DNA of 64,000 bases from Nocardiopsis sinuspersici. Its GTDB lineage: Bacteria; Actinomycetota; Actinomycetes; Streptosporangiales; Streptosporangiaceae. Under the pieces are notes generated by a model. The model searched no databases, was not told where the DNA came from, and worked only from the letters and a program-made list of their open reading frames with translations. The first letter of the stretch is position 1; each line of letters opens with the position of its first letter. Location: NCBI GenBank assembly GCA_008638415.1, contig VWVT01000009.1:124001-188000 (forward strand), given 5' to 3'. Both the position numbers and the translations under genes were made by a program. Shown in pieces: positions 49,575 through 57,897 of the stretch.

Positions 49575-50407
49575 CCGGGAAGCTTAGCGGTGGCGCCGGT
49601 CCCCTCCGCACGCCGGCGTAGGGGCACCAGACGGCCGCGCCGGTGGGCCATCCACAGGAGCACGATCGTCGCCAGCGTGCAGAACAGGATCGAGTACAGG
49701 CTTCCCTCCGGCCCGAAGTCGCCGCCGGTGATCAGCATCGGGCCCGACAACGCGGTGTCCAGCAGTCCCTGGGGAGTGTCGCTGCCCGAGACCTCGGTGC
49801 TGAAGATGGCGGACCCTGCGAGGTTCCAGCCGAAGTGCAGGCCGATCGGCAGCCACAGTTTGCGGGTGGCGACGTAGGCGGCGGTGAGCATGCCGCCGGC
49901 CTCGATCGCGATGGCGATGGCGCCCCACAGGCTGGCGTGCGGGTTGACCAGGTGCACCAGGCCGAACAGCACACCGGTCAGCACCAGCGCGATCCACGTC
50001 CCGGTCCACCCCTCGACGATCCGGAACAGGACGCCGCGCCACATGACTTCCTCACCCACCGCGACCGCGGCCATGAAGCCGAGCAGCCCCACCGCGCCCG
50101 CCACCGAGCCCAGGCCGTTGACCTCGTAGAACCCGAGGGCGGCGATGTTCGCGATGACGAGCCCGAACAGCGCGACGCCGATCAGCGTCCCCAGGCCGAT
50201 CGCGGACACGGCGCCTTCCCGGGCGATCTCCGTGACCTCGCGGCGCTCGGTCCGGCGTACCACCCACCCGTAGACGAGCACCGAGAGCACGGCCGTCAGA
50301 ACACCGACGGCGAGTGTGAGCCACAGGTTTCCCTGCACCGCGACGAGGCTCTGGCCTCCTATGAGAGCGACCACCGCAACGGCCAAGAACTGCCACACCA
50401 GTCTCAC
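49571..50407 (-). CDS. CPBP-family intramembrane metalloprotease (CAAX-type)
   Basis: 278 residues, about eight membrane segments. The conserved motifs of the ABI/CPBP family are present: GEEVMWRGVLF (EExxxR), FGLVHLVNP (FxxxH) and LHFGWN (HxxxN). These proteins cleave within membranes, and some provide bacteriocin self-immunity. The gene is first in an operon with a two-component system, so it could process a signal protein for the kinase. The location 1.2 kb from a RiPP cluster makes an immunity role possible but unproven. Confidence 0.88.
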   Translation of the reverse strand: MRLVWQFLAVAVVALIGGQSLVAVQGNLWLTLAVGVLTAVLSVLVYGWVVRRTERREVTEIAREGAVSAIGLGTLIGVALFGLVIANIAALGFYEVNGLGSVAGAVGLLGFMAAVAVGEEVMWRGVLFRIVEGWTGTWIALVLTGVLFGLVHLVNPHASLWGAIAIAIEAGGMLTAAYVATRKLWLPIGLHFGWNLAGSAIFSTEVSGSDTPQGLLDTALSGPMLITGGDFGPEGSLYSILFCTLATIVLLWMAHRRGRLVPLRRRAEGTGATAKLPG

Positions 50408-50580
50408 GAGAACTCCTTTGCCGGATCCGCGGCCGAAGCGCCGCGACTGCGTCGAACACTACGGATCCGGCGGTTCGGAGTCGTCACCCCGCGGTGGACA
50501 CCTGCGCGTAGCTCGCACGGGGGACAGGGGGCCGGGCCGGAGCGAAGCGACGTGCGCGCCCGGGCACCGGCGGGGAGGCA

Positions 50581-50608
50581 CGCGTCCCGGGACCGAACGC
50601 GGGACGCG
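50581..50608 (-). terminator. Terminator hairpin after the SUFU gene
   Basis: A 9-base-pair stem CGCGTCCCG/CGGGACGCG (50581-50589, 50600-50608) downstream of the minus-strand stop at 50634. Confidence 0.5.
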
Positions 50609-50633
50609 GGTCCACGGGGCTCGGGATCCGCTG

Positions 50634-51416
50634 CTACTGGTCCAGGCGGACGGGCTCCCTGCCCGGGTCGGTGAGCAGCTTCGGGTCACGGTCCCTCAGG
50701 AGCGCGACGAGCGGGGCGGCGGTCTGCGCCTCCTGGACGTCGGCGCCCTCCCCGGACGTCAGGCCGACGATCTGGTGGAAGAGGACGATCCCGTTGGGGG
50801 TGTCCATGACGCGGATCTCGACGTCGGGAACGATGACCAGGGAGGTCATGTCGCCGTTGGCGGGCTCGCCGCCGAGCGGGGACGGGGTGGTGATCCAGTG
50901 GCCGACGTCCAGTTCGCTGCCGGAGAGGAAGTGGTCGGCCAGGGCGTGGAGGACGCGCAGGATCCAGCCGGGGACGGTCTCGTCCCCGTCCTCGCGCGGG
51001 ATCCGGCAGGTGAACTCGAAGCCCGCGCCGGAGACCCGGGGTTCCTCGCTGGTCTTCTCGCCGAGCTCGGTCAGCCCGAAGGTCACCAGCAGCCAGTGGC
51101 CGTCGAGGGGATAGGCGAGCACCCCGTCGAGGCCCCCGTCCCGCTTCCCGTCCGCCGCGAACTGGACCGTCAGCGGCTGCACGTCGGGATACCGCTCCGC
51201 CCACTCCTCGTAGATCCGGACGAGTCCGGGCAGCATCTCCAGCATCGCGTCGTCGCTCTCCAGGCCGATGGCCTTCGTCGGTGGTCGTTCGCCTTCCGAG
51301 GATATGAGCGCGCCGGGGGCGTCCGGCCCGGTGGCGGCCCGGCCGGGGACCGAGGGTCCCGGGGAAAGGGCCGGGTATCCGGCGAGTGAGGGCACGGAGG
51401 GTATTCGAATAACCAC
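50634..51416 (-). CDS. Suppressor-of-fused (SUFU) domain protein
   Basis: 260 residues from a GTG at 51416 with GGAG 7 bases upstream; the frame is open to 51527, and an ATG at 51245 is the latest possible start. The first 55 residues are Pro/Ser/Gly-rich. The SUFU domain follows: LLVTFGLTELGEK, VSGAGFEFTCRIP, ILRVLHALADHFL, GHWITTPSPLGGE and IVLFHQIVGLTSGE are strongly characteristic. In bacteria SUFU proteins are mostly predicted immunity proteins of polymorphic toxin systems or stand-alone proteins of unknown function. No toxin gene is adjacent. It is divergent from the thiopeptide precursor genes and shares an AT-rich promoter region with them. Confidence 0.82.
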   Translation of the reverse strand: MVIRIPSVPSLAGYPALSPGPSVPGRAATGPDAPGALISSEGERPPTKAIGLESDDAMLEMLPGLVRIYEEWAERYPDVQPLTVQFAADGKRDGGLDGVLAYPLDGHWLLVTFGLTELGEKTSEEPRVSGAGFEFTCRIPREDGDETVPGWILRVLHALADHFLSGSELDVGHWITTPSPLGGEPANGDMTSLVIVPDVEIRVMDTPNGIVLFHQIVGLTSGEGADVQEAQTAAPLVALLRDRDPKLLTDPGREPVRLDQ

Positions 51417-51631
51417 TCGAATTCTCCACTTCACCCGGGGATAAACCCGGGTTCTCATTCCGGCCGGTACGGGGGCCCGAAAACCGGCGAAGGCTTCCCT
51501 GTTACGGGGGGTGTAACTGACGACCACACTTCAGGAAATGATCAATACATCCTCTATCTACCTCGTTCGCCGCATGCTATTTTCTTTTGGCCCGGGGGGT
51601 CAGGCAGAAACGAACTAGCGAAGAGGCACCT

Positions 51632-51814
51632 ATGCCCCATTCGACAGCACCCGACATCGACCTGCCGGAGCTGGACTTCGACAGCATGGAGGTCATGAGC
51701 GTCCGCGAGGCCGTCGCGGTCCCTGAAACGGGTGCCACGAGCGGCTCCAGCAGCTGCACCTCCACCTCGTGCTGCGGCTCCAGCAGCTGCTGCTCGGGCG
51801 GCTCCTGCGGCTGA
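51632..51814 (+). CDS. Thiopeptide-type precursor peptide 1
   Basis: 60 residues. The leader (about 1-40) is acidic (DIDLPELDFDSMEVMSVREA) and ends in VAVPETGATSGSS, the form seen in thiazolylpeptide bacteriocin precursors. The core from about Ser41 is made of Ser, Thr, Cys and Gly only: SCTSTSCC, GSSSCC, SGGSCG, with six Cys. Cysteines would become thiazoles, Ser/Thr dehydrated residues, and two Ser would form the pyridine ring. GAGG lies 5 bases before the ATG. A near-identical copy starts 334 bases downstream, followed by exporter and modification genes on the same strand. Confidence 0.92.
   Translation: MPHSTAPDIDLPELDFDSMEVMSVREAVAVPETGATSGSSSCTSTSCCGSSSCCSGGSCG
51674..51798 (+). repeat. 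Direct repeat copy A (precursor gene body)
   Basis: About 125 bases nearly identical to 52008-52132, offset exactly 334 bases. Only a few synonymous changes separate the copies, so the duplication is recent or under gene conversion. Confidence 0.85.
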
Positions 51815-51965
51815 GCCGATTCGGCTACATTCCCGATACCAACGTCCCCCAAACCCCCGATTCGATAATTCACGCCATATCAGCAGATCAAAGCGTGAAC
51901 CAATTCGACGTGCCTGCTCGAAGGCACGCACATCCCCTGAACCCAGCCTCAGAAGAAGGTGCTTG
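51815..51965 (+). other. Spacer between precursor genes, with a small hairpin
   Basis: 151 bases of lower GC. At 51909-51928 a 7-base-pair stem CGTGCCT/AGGCACG with a 6-base loop could act as an attenuator or mRNA-stabilising structure between the two precursor genes. No gene is seen. Confidence 0.45.
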
Positions 51966-52148
51966 ATGGCAATGCAGGACTCCCCCGTGATCGACCTGCC
52001 CGACCTCGACTTCGACAGCATGGAGGTCATGAGCGTCCGCGAGGCCGTCGCGGTCCCCGAAACGGGCGCCACCAGCGGCTCCAGCAGCTGCACCTCCACC
52101 TCGTGCTGCGGCTCCAGCAGCTGCTGCTCCTCGGGGTCGTGCGGCTAG
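51966..52148 (+). CDS. Thiopeptide-type precursor peptide 2
   Basis: 60 residues. Residues 14-60 are identical to precursor 1 except Gly56 changed to Ser (SSGSCG instead of SGGSCG); the first 13 residues differ at seven positions. The core is SCTSTSCC, GSSSCC, SSGSCG. The single core difference lies in the C-terminal tail outside the predicted macrocycle, so the two genes would give two closely related products. GAAGG lies 6 bases before the ATG. It is followed after 115 bases by the ABC ATPase gene. Confidence 0.92.
   Translation: MAMQDSPVIDLPDLDFDSMEVMSVREAVAVPETGATSGSSSCTSTSCCGSSSCCSSGSCG
52008..52132 (+). repeat. Direct repeat copy B (precursor gene body)
   Basis: Partner of the repeat at 51674-51798; see that entry for the comparison. 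Confidence 0.85.
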
Positions 52149-52263
52149 CGGTGCTCCCTCGGGGCTCCCGCCCCGGATCCAGCGGCACCGCCCAGGGCGG
52201 CCCCCTCTCCGGTCCGGGGGCCGCCCCCTCACGCCCCACCCCGACGAACCACGAGGGCCGCAC

Positions 52264-53166
52264 GTGTACGCCATCCAAGCCACCGACATCACCAAGGACT
52301 ACGGGAAGGGGGAGGTCCTCCACGGCGTCTCCTACCAGGTGCCCACCGGGCAGATCGCCGCGCTGCTCGGCCCCAACGGGGCGGGCAAGACGACGCTGAT
52401 CGAGATCCTGGAGGGACACCGGGGACGCACCTCGGGCCGGCTGTCCGTGCTGGGGCTCGACCCGGGCAGCCGCCGCGACTTCGCCCGGCTCCGCAGGCGC
52501 ATGAGCGTCGTCCTCCAGCAGACCATGCTGGAACCCGGCCTGTCGGTGCGCGACATCCTGCGCCGCCACGCCTCCTACTACCCCGATCCGCTCGACACCG
52601 ACGAGGTCCTCGACCAGGTCGACCTCGTGGAGAAGCGCTCCGCCCTGGTCAAGTCCCTCTCCGACGGCATGCGCCGCCGCCTGGACCTGGCCCTGGCCCT
52701 CACCGGGCGCCCCGAGCTGCTCTTCCTGGACGAGCCCACCACCGGCCTGGACCCGGTGTCGCGCCGCCGCATCCGCGGCCTCGTCTCCGGGCTGCGCGAC
52801 AGCGGCACCACCGTGGTCCTGACCTCGCACGACCTCACCGAGGTCCAGGAGCTCGCCGACCGGGTGGACGTCATCCGCGACGGCGAGTTCATCGCGTCGG
52901 GCAGCCCCGACGACCTGGTCCGCGGTTCCTCGGCCTTCACGGTGGTGGAGTTCGCCGACCCCGGCGTCGCCGCCGAACGCCTGCCGGAGGGCGCCGCGCT
53001 CGTCAACGGGCGGGTGCGCATCCGGACCGACGACCAGGACACCGTCGTGCGCGAGGTCCAGGAGTGGGCCACGCGGGAGGAGACCGAGATCAGCGGGTTG
53101 ACGATCGTTCCGCCCAGCCTCGACGACGCCTACATCGCGATGCTGGAGACGGGAAGGACCGAATGA
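52264..53166 (+). CDS. ABC exporter ATP-binding protein of the RiPP cluster
   Basis: 300 residues. Walker A GPNGAGKTT, signature LSDGMRRRLDLALAL, Walker B LLFLDEPTTGLDP and the switch His (LTSHDLTEVQ) are all intact. The C-terminal 80 residues are a DrrA-like extension. It energises the permease whose ATG overlaps its stop by three bases. Placed directly after the precursors, the pair most likely exports the mature thiopeptide and may confer self-protection. GTG start at 52264. Confidence 0.93.
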   Translation: MYAIQATDITKDYGKGEVLHGVSYQVPTGQIAALLGPNGAGKTTLIEILEGHRGRTSGRLSVLGLDPGSRRDFARLRRRMSVVLQQTMLEPGLSVRDILRRHASYYPDPLDTDEVLDQVDLVEKRSALVKSLSDGMRRRLDLALALTGRPELLFLDEPTTGLDPVSRRRIRGLVSGLRDSGTTVVLTSHDLTEVQELADRVDVIRDGEFIASGSPDDLVRGSSAFTVVEFADPGVAAERLPEGAALVNGRVRIRTDDQDTVVREVQEWATREETEISGLTIVPPSLDDAYIAMLETGRTE

Positions 53167-54014
53167 GCACCACCGAGACCGCGCGCACCAGGCGCCGACC
53201 CAGCAGCTTCCTCCTGCACGTGGACGGGGAGCTGAAGGAGTTCTGGCGCTCCCCCATCACCCTGGCGTTCATCGTCCTGATGCCGGTGATGTTCTACGTC
53301 GGCTTCGGGCTCGCGTTCCGCTCCGAGGCCGACGTGGTCCGTGTGGTCGGGGACCACGAGATCACCCAGGCCAACCTGAGCTACGGCGGCATCCTCGGCT
53401 TCGCGCTGATGTCGGTGGCCTTCGCCAACGTGGCCATCGGCCTGGCCATCCGCCGCCACCACGGCCTGTTCAAGCGCTTCCGCACCACCCCGGTCAGCCC
53501 GGCGACGGTGATGGGCGCCTACCTGGTGAACACCCTGCTCACGGCGGTGATCGTACTGGTGGTCGTCACCGCGATCGGCCTGCTCGGCATGGGCGTGACC
53601 GTCGACCCGGCGCGTGTACCGCAACTGCTCGTCGCGCTGCTGCTCGGCTTCGTGTGCATGGCCCCGCTGGGCGCGGCCGCGTCGCTGCTGCCGCCCAACG
53701 CCGACGCCGCCGTGCCGATGGTCAACGGCATCTTCTTCCCCGCGGCCTTCCTGGCGGGCGGGTTCGTCATCCTGCCGCTGGGCGACACCGTCGGAGCGGT
53801 CGTGGACCTGCTGCCCGGCCGCCCTCTGACCGTCCTCATCCAGGGTTCCCTGGCCGAGTCCGGCCCCGCCTGGGACTGGTCGGCGGTGGGGCTGCTGCTC
53901 GCCTGGTCCCTGCTGGGCACGGTGGCGGCGCTGCGCTGGTTCCGGTGGGCCTCCGAGCGCGAACCGCGCGGGTTCGGATCGGCCAAGCGCAAGGGGTCGG
54001 GGGTCGAGGGTTGA
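53163..54014 (+). CDS. ABC-2 permease of the RiPP cluster
   Basis: 283 residues, six membrane spans. The N-terminal amphipathic part reads HVDGELKEFWRSPITLAFIV, and the loop between spans 2 and 3 reads IRRHHGLFKRFRTTPVSPAT, typical of ABC-2 antibiotic exporters. It starts within the ATPase stop (ATGA at 53163) and its own stop overlaps the TTG start of the LanB gene, so the transcript is tightly coupled. Confidence 0.9.
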   Translation: MSTTETARTRRRPSSFLLHVDGELKEFWRSPITLAFIVLMPVMFYVGFGLAFRSEADVVRVVGDHEITQANLSYGGILGFALMSVAFANVAIGLAIRRHHGLFKRFRTTPVSPATVMGAYLVNTLLTAVIVLVVVTAIGLLGMGVTVDPARVPQLLVALLLGFVCMAPLGAAASLLPPNADAAVPMVNGIFFPAAFLAGGFVILPLGDTVGAVVDLLPGRPLTVLIQGSLAESGPAWDWSAVGLLLAWSLLGTVAALRWFRWASEREPRGFGSAKRKGSGVEG

Positions 54015-56752
54015 TCCTTTCTCCGTTCGACTGCGTGGAGGGCCCCTACCTGGTCTCCCGCGTGAACATGTACCCCTACCTGCCCCTGCGCGGCGCGGCC
54101 GTGGAAACGGACCGCGAGCTGGTGCGCACCCTCGCCGACGAGGAGGAGTACCGGGAGCGGATCCGCGAGCGGCTGCTCGACACCCTGCACTCGTCCGCCC
54201 CCGGCATCGAGGACGAGGAGCACCGGAGGACGGCGCTGGCCGCCAAGCGCGACGTGTACAACCGGCGCCCGCCCCGGACGTCGCTGGCCGGCCATCCGGT
54301 CACGCGGCGGATCGACGCGCTCGGCGCGTGGGTGCGGAGCTGGGAGCGCACACGCGCCGCCGCCGGGGAACTCGACGCCGCGCACGGAGCCGCCCTGGCC
54401 GCCGAGCGCGCCGTGCTCGCGGCGTGGGCGCGCGACCCGCTCACCGACCGCAGCACGGCGATGTCCAGCCCGGACCTGCACCGGGCGGTGGCAGCGCGCG
54501 GGGCCACCGACGGACCGCCCGACAAGCGGATGCGCAAGGCCGAGCCGTCCCTGGTGCGCTACCACTCGCGCTCCACGGTGAAGGTCAGCCCGTACTCGCT
54601 CTACACGGGCGTGTACTTCGACGACATGGAACAGCCGTCGTCGGTCACGCGCGACGGCGAGCCGCTGAGGTTCACCACCGACGCCGACCTGCGCCGCCTG
54701 CTGGTCCGGCAGGCGGGACGCGTGCTGGCCGCCGACCCGGAGGCCCGCCTGGGGATGGAGTGGGTGCTCACCGGCGGGGCCCGCCGCGAGGGCGACCGCC
54801 TGCTGGTGCGCCGCCGCCGGTGGGTGCCGCCCGCACCCGGGCTGCGCGCGGAGGCGTTCGGCGAGGAGGAGGTGCGCATCCCGCTCTCGGGGGCGTGGGG
54901 CCCCCTGGTGGCCGCGCTCGAACGGCGCGCGGCGCGGCCGGTGCGGTTGTCCGAGCTGCGCGACGGCCTCGCGGCGGATCTGGGGCACGGGTCCGACGCG
55001 GTGATGCGCGTGCTGGACAAGCTGGTCGGAACGGGTGTGCTGGTGCCGTGGGCGCCGGCCGCCGAGCAGTCCCCCGACTTCGTCCGGCGCTGGTACGGGC
55101 TGGCCCGGCGGCTTCCGGGGGCGACCGCCGCACGGGTGGCGGCGGCCTTCGAGGCCACCCGGGACGTGCTCGATGACTTCGGGGAGGCCACGGGCACGGA
55201 ACGGGCGCGTTCCGTGCTGCACCTGCAACGCCTGTGGTCGGCGGCGGTGAGCCCGGCGGCCTCCGCGGACCGGGACGACCGCGGGAGCGGAAGGGCCTCC
55301 GGGGACCGGGAGTCCCAGGAGCCCGGGGAGATCCAGGAGTCCGGGTCCCGGACGGCACGGCGGCCTTCCGATGACACGGCCTCCTCACCCCTGGTGGAGG
55401 ACTGCCACGTCTCACGCGGCGCACCGGTCCCACGCGAGTGGACCCGCGCGTGGTCCGCCGACCTGCGCGGACTCATGCCGCTGCTGTTCGCCCTGGACGA
55501 CCAGCGGGTGCTGGCGGGCGCGCTGGAGAGCGTGTTCGTGGACCGCTACGGCCGGGGCGGCCGGTGCACCGACCTGGACGAGTTCGCCGGGCACGCACGC
55601 GCGGCCTTCCCCATGACCCAGCGCCTGATGGCGGGTGAGACCGGCGAAGCGGACGAGGACCTGTCCCGGCTGCTGGCCGCCCGGCGGCGTGCGGTCGAGC
55701 ACCTCAATGACCTGTCGGGGCAGGACGCCGAGGCGGTCGAGGTGGACCCGGCCGTGGTGGAGGAGGTCGCCTCGCTCCTGCCCGAGCGGGAGTTCACCGC
55801 ACGGCGCTCCTTCGCCGTGTTCGGGCACCCCGACCACCGGGGCGGGCTCGTCCTCAACCACCTGTACGGCGGACGGGCGCGCTACTTCAGCCGGTTCCTG
55901 GCCGCGCTGCCGGACGGCGTGCGCGACCGGGTCGCGGCACACGTGCGCCGCCTGGGTCCGCCGGACGCGGACACCGTTCACATGCGGTCCGCGCTGGGGT
56001 TCAACGCCAACCTGTCGCCGCTGCTCGCCCCCGAGGAGTTGGCGCTGCGCGACGAGCCGGTCCTGGCGGACGGGCCCTCCACCGCCGACCTCCACCTCGT
56101 GCACACCCCGCGCGGGCTGAGGCTGGTGCGCGGCTCCCGTGAGGTCGACCCGGTCTACACCGGCTTCCTGGTGCCGCACGCGCTGCCCTACGACGAGATG
56201 CTCGTGGCGATGCTCGCCGACTCGCCGTTCTTCTCGTTCAGCGACACCGTCATCGACCTGCACGAACGCTGGGAGAGGAGCCGCTCCGACCGCCGGGCGC
56301 CGGGCGGCACCCCGCGGATCTCCTTCGGCGACGTGCTGCTGTTCCGCCGACGCTGGGCCCTGGACGCCGACCTGCTGGCCGCCCGTCCCGGGGAGGACCC
56401 GGAGTCGCTGCACCGGCGGATCAACGTCGAGCGGACCCTGCGGGGCATGCCCGACCAGGTGTTCGTCCGACCGCTCCAGGGCTCGCGGATGGGTCCGATG
56501 GAGCGGGCGATGGCGCCCAAACCCCAGCACGTGGACTTCCTGAGCAGACTGCACACGGCGACCGCCGCGAAACGGCTGGCCCACCTGGGTCCGACCCTGT
56601 TCGCGGAGGAACTCCTGCCGTGCCCGTCGGAGGGCGGCCTGAGCGGGCCGCGCGGGCGGCACGCCACGGAGGTGTTCCTCGAACTGTCCACCGTGCCCTC
56701 CCCCGTCCCTCCGATGCCCGTTCCCCCAGGCGAAGTGAGGCTGGTCCCTTGA
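54011..56752 (+). CDS. LanB-type dehydratase, glutamylation domain (TbtB-like)
   Basis: 913 residues from a TTG at 54011 that overlaps the permease stop (TTGA); a GGGGG run ends 7 bases upstream. YLVSRVNMYPYLPLRG opens the Lant_dehydr_N fold, with RYHSRSTVKVSPYSLYTGVY and RYFSRFLAALPDGVRDRV as further class markers. In thiopeptide pathways such proteins use glutamyl-tRNA to glutamylate Ser/Thr of the precursor; elimination is done by a separate LanB-C protein. The separate domains found here fit that split arrangement. Residues about 418-462 are a Gly/Ser/Glu low-complexity insert. Start codon is the main uncertainty. Confidence 0.88.
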   Translation: MILSPFDCVEGPYLVSRVNMYPYLPLRGAAVETDRELVRTLADEEEYRERIRERLLDTLHSSAPGIEDEEHRRTALAAKRDVYNRRPPRTSLAGHPVTRRIDALGAWVRSWERTRAAAGELDAAHGAALAAERAVLAAWARDPLTDRSTAMSSPDLHRAVAARGATDGPPDKRMRKAEPSLVRYHSRSTVKVSPYSLYTGVYFDDMEQPSSVTRDGEPLRFTTDADLRRLLVRQAGRVLAADPEARLGMEWVLTGGARREGDRLLVRRRRWVPPAPGLRAEAFGEEEVRIPLSGAWGPLVAALERRAARPVRLSELRDGLAADLGHGSDAVMRVLDKLVGTGVLVPWAPAAEQSPDFVRRWYGLARRLPGATAARVAAAFEATRDVLDDFGEATGTERARSVLHLQRLWSAAVSPAASADRDDRGSGRASGDRESQEPGEIQESGSRTARRPSDDTASSPLVEDCHVSRGAPVPREWTRAWSADLRGLMPLLFALDDQRVLAGALESVFVDRYGRGGRCTDLDEFAGHARAAFPMTQRLMAGETGEADEDLSRLLAARRRAVEHLNDLSGQDAEAVEVDPAVVEEVASLLPEREFTARRSFAVFGHPDHRGGLVLNHLYGGRARYFSRFLAALPDGVRDRVAAHVRRLGPPDADTVHMRSALGFNANLSPLLAPEELALRDEPVLADGPSTADLHLVHTPRGLRLVRGSREVDPVYTGFLVPHALPYDEMLVAMLADSPFFSFSDTVIDLHERWERSRSDRRAPGGTPRISFGDVLLFRRRWALDADLLAARPGEDPESLHRRINVERTLRGMPDQVFVRPLQGSRMGPMERAMAPKPQHVDFLSRLHTATAAKRLAHLGPTLFAEELLPCPSEGGLSGPRGRHATEVFLELSTVPSPVPPMPVPPGEVRLVP

Positions 56753-57897
56753 CCGTCGGACTCCGAGTGACCTACTACGACAGCGACAAGGGCGCGCTGC
56801 TGGGCGAGTGCCTGGTACCGGCCGCCCTGGAGACCTCCCGAAGGGAGGGGATCACCGCCGCCTGGCTCCACCTGCACTGGCGGCTGGGTCCGCACTGCGT
56901 GCTCTACGCGGACGGCGACGCCGAAGCCGTGGACGCCGCGCTGCGCGACGCGGACGTCCGCGTACGGGGGTTCCTGGAACGCGAGCCTTCCACGTACGCG
57001 ATCGACCCCGGCCAGTACGCGGACTTCTCCGCGAGGATGGGCCGCATGGAGCTGGTGGAGCCGCCCTACGCACCGCTGGAACCGGACAACTCGGTCCGGC
57101 GGCTGGAGGGGGACCCGGTGGACACGTTCCTGCGCGGGCGCGAGGCGGCCGAGCTCAAGGGCCGGGTGCTGACCGACGGGCTCTCCCGGGTGGCCGGCCT
57201 GGTCGGCGGCCGGGCCGACGGAGGGGCGGCGGCCTCCCACGTGTTCGCGGGGATGGGCGCGATCGCCTCCCAGTACCCCGAGTGGGGACTGCGCTCCGGC
57301 TACCAGGCGTTCCTGTCGCACTGGAAGGAGTACTTCCACTGGTCGGACCCCGACGGGAGGGCGCAGGCGCGGCTCGCCGAGTCCTACCTGGCACAGCGGG
57401 AGGATCTGGTGGAAACGCTGCGCGCGGTCCACGAGGGCACCACGGACGACCCGTCCGCGCTGTCCTGGCTGGAGTGGACGCGGCGGTGGCTGCCCGAGGC
57501 GGTGGCCCTGGCGCGCGGGGAGCACATCCTGCCGTTCCCGCACCCGGACCGTCTGGACACGGCGACCCGCTTCGGCGAGGACACGCGGATCCGGTGGAGC
57601 GGCTCGGACGAGCGCTCCTACAGCGACTTCCACCGGGAGTTCCGCAAGCTGGACTTCACCCGGCTGGGCGACGGGTACGGGTTCGCGGCGTTCCGGTTCG
57701 TCATCAACTGCTTCTTCGACCTGCTGCCCCTGATGGGGGTGTCGCCGATCCAGCGGTACTCGATCGCGTACCTGTTCACCGAGGCCGCCCAGGAGGTGGT
57801 GGGCGAGACCTGGGAGGAGACCGTGCGCCGGGTGGTCGACCACCAGAGCAGCGACCCGGAGCTGAAGCCGACCCTGCCGTGGGTGGGCGATGCCTGA
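56749..57897 (+). CDS. LanB-C-like protein, candidate pyridine synthase (TbtD/TclM-like)
   Basis: 382 residues from a TTG at 56749 (TTGA overlap with the LanB gene; GAGG 8 bases upstream). It opens VGLRVTYYDSDKGALLGECL and has WLHLHWRLGPHCVLYADGDA, the pattern of SpaB-C-related proteins in which a substrate-handling beta strand is followed by GPH. Later segments include YAPLEPDNSVRRLEGD and FVINCFFDLLPLMGV. Since a canonical elimination-type LanB-C protein is encoded at 63171, this divergent copy is best explained as the enzyme that joins two dehydroalanines in the formal [4+2] cycloaddition and expels the leader. That assignment is by elimination. Confidence 0.68.
   Translation: MTVGLRVTYYDSDKGALLGECLVPAALETSRREGITAAWLHLHWRLGPHCVLYADGDAEAVDAALRDADVRVRGFLEREPSTYAIDPGQYADFSARMGRMELVEPPYAPLEPDNSVRRLEGDPVDTFLRGREAAELKGRVLTDGLSRVAGLVGGRADGGAAASHVFAGMGAIASQYPEWGLRSGYQAFLSHWKEYFHWSDPDGRAQARLAESYLAQREDLVETLRAVHEGTTDDPSALSWLEWTRRWLPEAVALARGEHILPFPHPDRLDTATRFGEDTRIRWSGSDERSYSDFHREFRKLDFTRLGDGYGFAAFRFVINCFFDLLPLMGVSPIQRYSIAYLFTEAAQEVVGETWEETVRRVVDHQSSDPELKPTLPWVGDA

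Noticed and set aside
51632-52148. Lanthipeptide interpretation of the precursors
   Set aside because: No LanC cyclase is encoded, while YcaO, F protein and azoline dehydrogenase are; this points to thiazole-containing thiopeptide-type products.
51632-52148. CRISPR-like repeats
   Set aside because: The only strong direct repeat is the duplicated precursor gene; nowhere in the window is there a regular short repeat-spacer array.
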